Shown here one piece after another: positions 31,657 through 33,620 of a DNA stretch of 33,620 bases (position 1 is the first letter of the stretch; each line of letters starts with the position of its first letter). The notes beneath the pieces are model-generated. The model ran no database searches. It had not been told where the DNA came from and worked only from the letters and a program-made list of their open reading frames with translations. The stretch covers positions 54,480-88,099 of the forward strand of contig DEJJ01000020.1 in the NCBI GenBank assembly GCA_002353285.1, written 5' to 3'. This DNA is from Porphyromonadaceae bacterium UBA2751. Its GTDB lineage: Bacteria > Bacteroidota > Bacteroidia > Bacteroidales > Muribaculaceae. A program made the translations under genes and the position numbers.

Positions 31657-33060
31657 TTAACGTGCTGACGCCATGAATTCCTCCACATCTTTGGGGTGAT
31701 AAGGGATAATTTCTTTGCCCAGGAAGCGGCAGCCATCGGCTGTGATGAGCACATCGTCTTCGATGCGGATGCCGCCAAAGTCCTTGTAGCTCTCGATGGC
31801 ATCGAAATTCAAGAACTCCTTGCAATGTCCACTGGCACGCCAGTCATCAATCAGGTCGGGGATGAAGTAGATGCCTGGCTCGTCGGTAACTACGAAGCCT
31901 TCCTCGAGCTTGCGGCCCATGCGCAACGCGTTGGTGCCAAACTGCTCCAGGTTGGGGCGGGTCTCAGCGTCAAATCCCACATAAATCTGGCCCAAACCTT
32001 CCATGTCGTGAACATCCATGCCCATCATGTGGCCAAGGCCGTGAGGCAGGAACATTGCATGGGCACCAGCTGCTACAGCCTCGTCAACGTCGCCCTTCAT
32101 CAGGCCAAGTGCTTTCAGGCGCTCAGTCATCAGGCGGCACACGGCCATGTGCACGTCGTAGTATTTCACTCCAGGCTTTGCCACCTTCAGCACCAGGTCA
32201 TGGCAATCCTCTACTATGCTGTAGATTGCCAGCTGGCGAGAACTGAACTTGCCGTTAACTGGCATCGTGCGGGTGTTGTCGCTGCAATAGTGCTCTATAG
32301 TCTCGGCACCGCAGTCACACAGCACCAATCGTCCGTCCTCAAGAGCTGCCATCGATGGAGCACCATGCATTATCTCGCCATGCTGCGAGAATATGGTGCC
32401 AAAGCTCACCTGGGCACCATAGCTCTGGGCTATGCCATTAATTTGGCCTCCTATGTACTTCTCGGTAACGCCAGGCTTCACAAGACGCATCGCTGTGGTG
32501 TGCATCTTGTACCCTATTGCGCAGGCGCGTTCCAGCTCCTCAATCTCGAGGGCACTCTTCACCGAGCGCATCTTAACCACAGCCATGATAAGCTCAAGTG
32601 ATGCTGCCTCTTTCTGCTTGCTGGGGTGAATATCAAGCAAGTCCATCAGCTGGATCATGGTGTCGTGGCGGTAGGGTGGGAGGAAGTGAATCTTGCGACA
32701 TTTAGCAACGGCCTCTTTCACAATCTTCTCGAGCTCAGCCATTGGAGCGCTGTTGGCAACGCCCACCTGCTCAGCAAGGTCTTTAACGCTGTCCACCGAG
32801 CCATACCACACAATGTCCTCAATGTCGATGTCGTCACCTATGAGTGTTTCTTTGCCACTGTCAACATCTATCACACCAACCAGACCGTCGCGCTTCTGCC
32901 CAAAGTAATACAGGAACGACGAGTCTTGTCTGAAGGGGTAATATGCATTATTAGGGTAGTTGTTAGGGGCCTCATTATTGCCCATCAGCAATATCACGCC
33001 ATCACTCATCAGCCTCTTAAGCTCCTCACGGCGCGATACGTATACTTCTTTGTTAAACAT
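31657..33060 (-). CDS. pepP: Xaa-Pro aminopeptidase (aminopeptidase P), M24B
   Basis: The 467-aa cytoplasmic metallopeptidase removes an N-terminal residue that precedes proline. An N-terminal creatinase-like domain (about 1-165) precedes the pita-bread catalytic domain. The five metal ligands are Asp249 (LCDCG), Asp261 (SDNTRT), His344 (LPHGLGHMMG), Glu394 (TDEPGIY) and Glu434 (IRIEDD), all present. The length is close to the family norm. It is a single gene with its own promoter upstream and terminator downstream. No signal peptide is present. Confidence 0.95.
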   Translation of the reverse strand: MFNKEVYVSRREELKRLMSDGVILLMGNNEAPNNYPNNAYYPFRQDSSFLYYFGQKRDGLVGVIDVDSGKETLIGDDIDIEDIVWYGSVDSVKDLAEQVGVANSAPMAELEKIVKEAVAKCRKIHFLPPYRHDTMIQLMDLLDIHPSKQKEAASLELIMAVVKMRSVKSALEIEELERACAIGYKMHTTAMRLVKPGVTEKYIGGQINGIAQSYGAQVSFGTIFSQHGEIMHGAPSMAALEDGRLVLCDCGAETIEHYCSDNTRTMPVNGKFSSRQLAIYSIVEDCHDLVLKVAKPGVKYYDVHMAVCRLMTERLKALGLMKGDVDEAVAAGAHAMFLPHGLGHMMGMDVHDMEGLGQIYVGFDAETRPNLEQFGTNALRMGRKLEEGFVVTDEPGIYFIPDLIDDWRASGHCKEFLNFDAIESYKDFGGIRIEDDVLITADGCRFLGKEIIPYHPKDVEEFMASAR

Positions 33061-33104
33061 AATAGAACCTTGTTTTTTATGTGATTAATAAAATTTTTTC
33101 CGCT

Positions 33105-33136
33105 CAAAATTACAATAATAACACGATATAACCAAA
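33105..33136 (-). promoter_or_regulatory. Promoter of pepP
   Basis: On the minus strand, TTTG (33136-33133), 20 bases, TAATTTTG (33112-33105) give a full consensus match about 45 bp ahead of the ATG at 33060. Confidence 0.7.
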
Positions 33137-33179
33137 TCCTATCATCAATTAATTACTCAATTGCCCCCTTCCTCTCACC

Positions 33180-33197
33180 CAAGTGACACAAGTAACA
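33180..33197. repeat. Two 9-bp units, inverted relative to the array at 33353
   Basis: CAAGTGACA and CAAGTAACA are adjacent. Their reverse complements (TGTCACTTG, TGTTACTTG) match the unit of the downstream array. A weak 5-bp hairpin with seven T follows at about 33202-33242. Confidence 0.55.
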
Positions 33198-33245
33198 CCT
33201 GTCCGCAATTTCTGCCACCACCCCAGTGCGGTCTGTTTTTTTGAT

Positions 33246-33278
33246 ATTGCTTATATATATAATAAGGTGTTACCTTTG
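33246..33278 (+). promoter_or_regulatory. Rightward promoter with no gene in view
   Basis: ATTG (33246-33249), 21 bases, TACCTTTG (33271-33278) match -33 and -7. Transcription would start near 33285 and run through the 9-bp array and the hairpin cluster to the window edge. It may serve a gene beyond the window or an untranslated RNA. Confidence 0.5.
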
Positions 33279-33352
33279 CCCCGTGCACCTCAGCACAGGA
33301 GCCCCTTGACATACTGCCACCCATAAAAAAAAACAAAAACTGTCCCACCACC

Positions 33353-33451
33353 CTGAGTCACCTGAGTCACTTGAGTCAGCTGTGTCACTTGAGTCACTTG
33401 AGTCACCTGAGTCACTTGAGTCACCTGAGTCAGGTGAGTCACCCGAGTCAG
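33353..33451. repeat. Eleven 9-bp tandem repeats, CTGAGTCAC unit
   Basis: Eleven uninterrupted 9-bp units occur. Most contain the 7-bp palindrome TGAGTCA, with variation mainly at the first and last base. No start codon serves the one open frame through it (a Pro/Leu-Glu-Ser repeat). Confidence 0.92.
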
Positions 33452-33460
33452 CTGAAACAA

Positions 33461-33528
33461 TAATTTAAGTGCGAAGCACCACTATAATTTTAGCACGGAG
33501 TGCCATAATTTCCACTCCACAGGAGTGG
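33461..33528. repeat. Three consecutive TAATTT-plus-mini-hairpin units
   Basis: TAATTT(T/A) followed by a stem with a 3-base loop occurs three times: GTGC-GAA-GCAC (33469-33479), GCAC-GGA-GTGC (33493-33503) and CCACTCC-ACA-GGAGTGG (33512-33528). The stem sequence changes each time, but spacer and loop size are kept. Confidence 0.75.
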
Positions 33529-33531
33529 CCC

Positions 33532-33598
33532 GATTCCGCTGATTCCACCGATTTCTAGATTTCCTAGCAATTCCTAGCAATTCCTCTGATTCCACATC
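33532..33598. repeat. Degenerate 8-10 bp repeats, GATTCC/AATTCC type
   Basis: About seven loose units (GATTCCGCT, GATTCCACC, GATTTCTA, GATTTCCTA, GCAATTCCTA, GCAATTCCT, GATTCC) run to near the window edge. The gap from 33137 to 33620 holds no gene. Confidence 0.65.
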
Positions 33599-33620
33599 CC
33601 CCCGGCCCCCGTGTGGTCCC

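Noticed and set aside
33353..33451. CRISPR array
   Set aside because: Units are 9 bp and contiguous without spacers, and no cas genes are near. The same holds for the other tandem tracts.
33310..33466. Open frame through the 9-bp array encoding a Pro/Leu-Glu-Ser tripeptide repeat
   Set aside because: There is no start codon between the previous stop at 33307-33309 and the array, and the composition simply reflects a 9-bp repeat read in threes.

Overview
The window looks like a chromosome segment of a Bacteroidales gut bacterium, probably in or near Muribaculaceae or Prevotellaceae; the family is inferred from gene content and style, not searched. The support is SusA- and SusB-type starch enzymes, a eukaryote-like GlgB, a Porin_O_P porin, an ECF sigma/anti-sigma pair with a beta-barrel, and repeated use of the Bacteroidetes promoter signature (TTTG, about 19-21 bases, TAnnTTTG). 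No rRNA, tRNA, CRISPR array, transposase or phage gene was seen.

Layout. 1-1183: a 7-bp tandem repeat tract, a rightward terminator from an off-window gene, and a leftward operon of two unrecognised small proteins. 1233-4168: a leftward ECF sigma factor and translationally coupled anti-sigma/beta-barrel protein, then a small lipoprotein made of 15-residue repeats. 4288-6012: a leftward acyl-CoA synthetase. 6122-9318: a rightward operon glgB - LOG protein - cobalamin adenosyltransferase, each pair overlapping by ATGA. 9311-10105: a four-helix-bundle (S23-like) gene bracketed by oppositely oriented 10-bp repeats. 10106-14228: a large secreted starch-binding protein whose C-terminus is cut off by a frameshift. 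14388-17274: a porin and a DcuA/DcuB-type C4-dicarboxylate transporter, probably one operon. 17305-18054: a leftward Tat-exported PIG-L deacetylase. 18109-27356: a rightward alpha-glucan operon malQ - susB (GH97) - type I pullulanase - susA-like GH13. 27396-28847: a leftward PreA-like dihydropyrimidine dehydrogenase. 29058-31570: a leftward histidine kinase - LytTR regulator - LUD protein operon. 31657-33136: a leftward Xaa-Pro aminopeptidase. 33137-33620: no gene, but repeats, small hairpins and an apparent rightward promoter.

How it fits together. The exported pullulanase, SusA-like enzyme and GH97 enzyme would debranch and hydrolyse alpha-glucan in the periplasm. Cytoplasmic MalQ would handle the maltooligosaccharides and GlgB would make glycogen branches. 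No SusC/SusD pair is present. The starch-binding gene and the malQ operon share an almost identical LacI-family-like palindrome, each about 62 bp ahead of its -7 element, which suggests one regulator. DcuB and the porin fit succinate/fumarate exchange in anaerobic metabolism.

Most of the window is ordinary metabolic chromosome. The items most worth a second look are the shared palindrome with fixed spacing, the many unrelated 7-10 bp tandem tracts confined to gene gaps, the repeat-bracketed four-helix-bundle gene, the sigma-linked protein that appears to join an inner-membrane anti-sigma region to an outer-membrane barrel, and the promoter-repeat-hairpin region at the right end.
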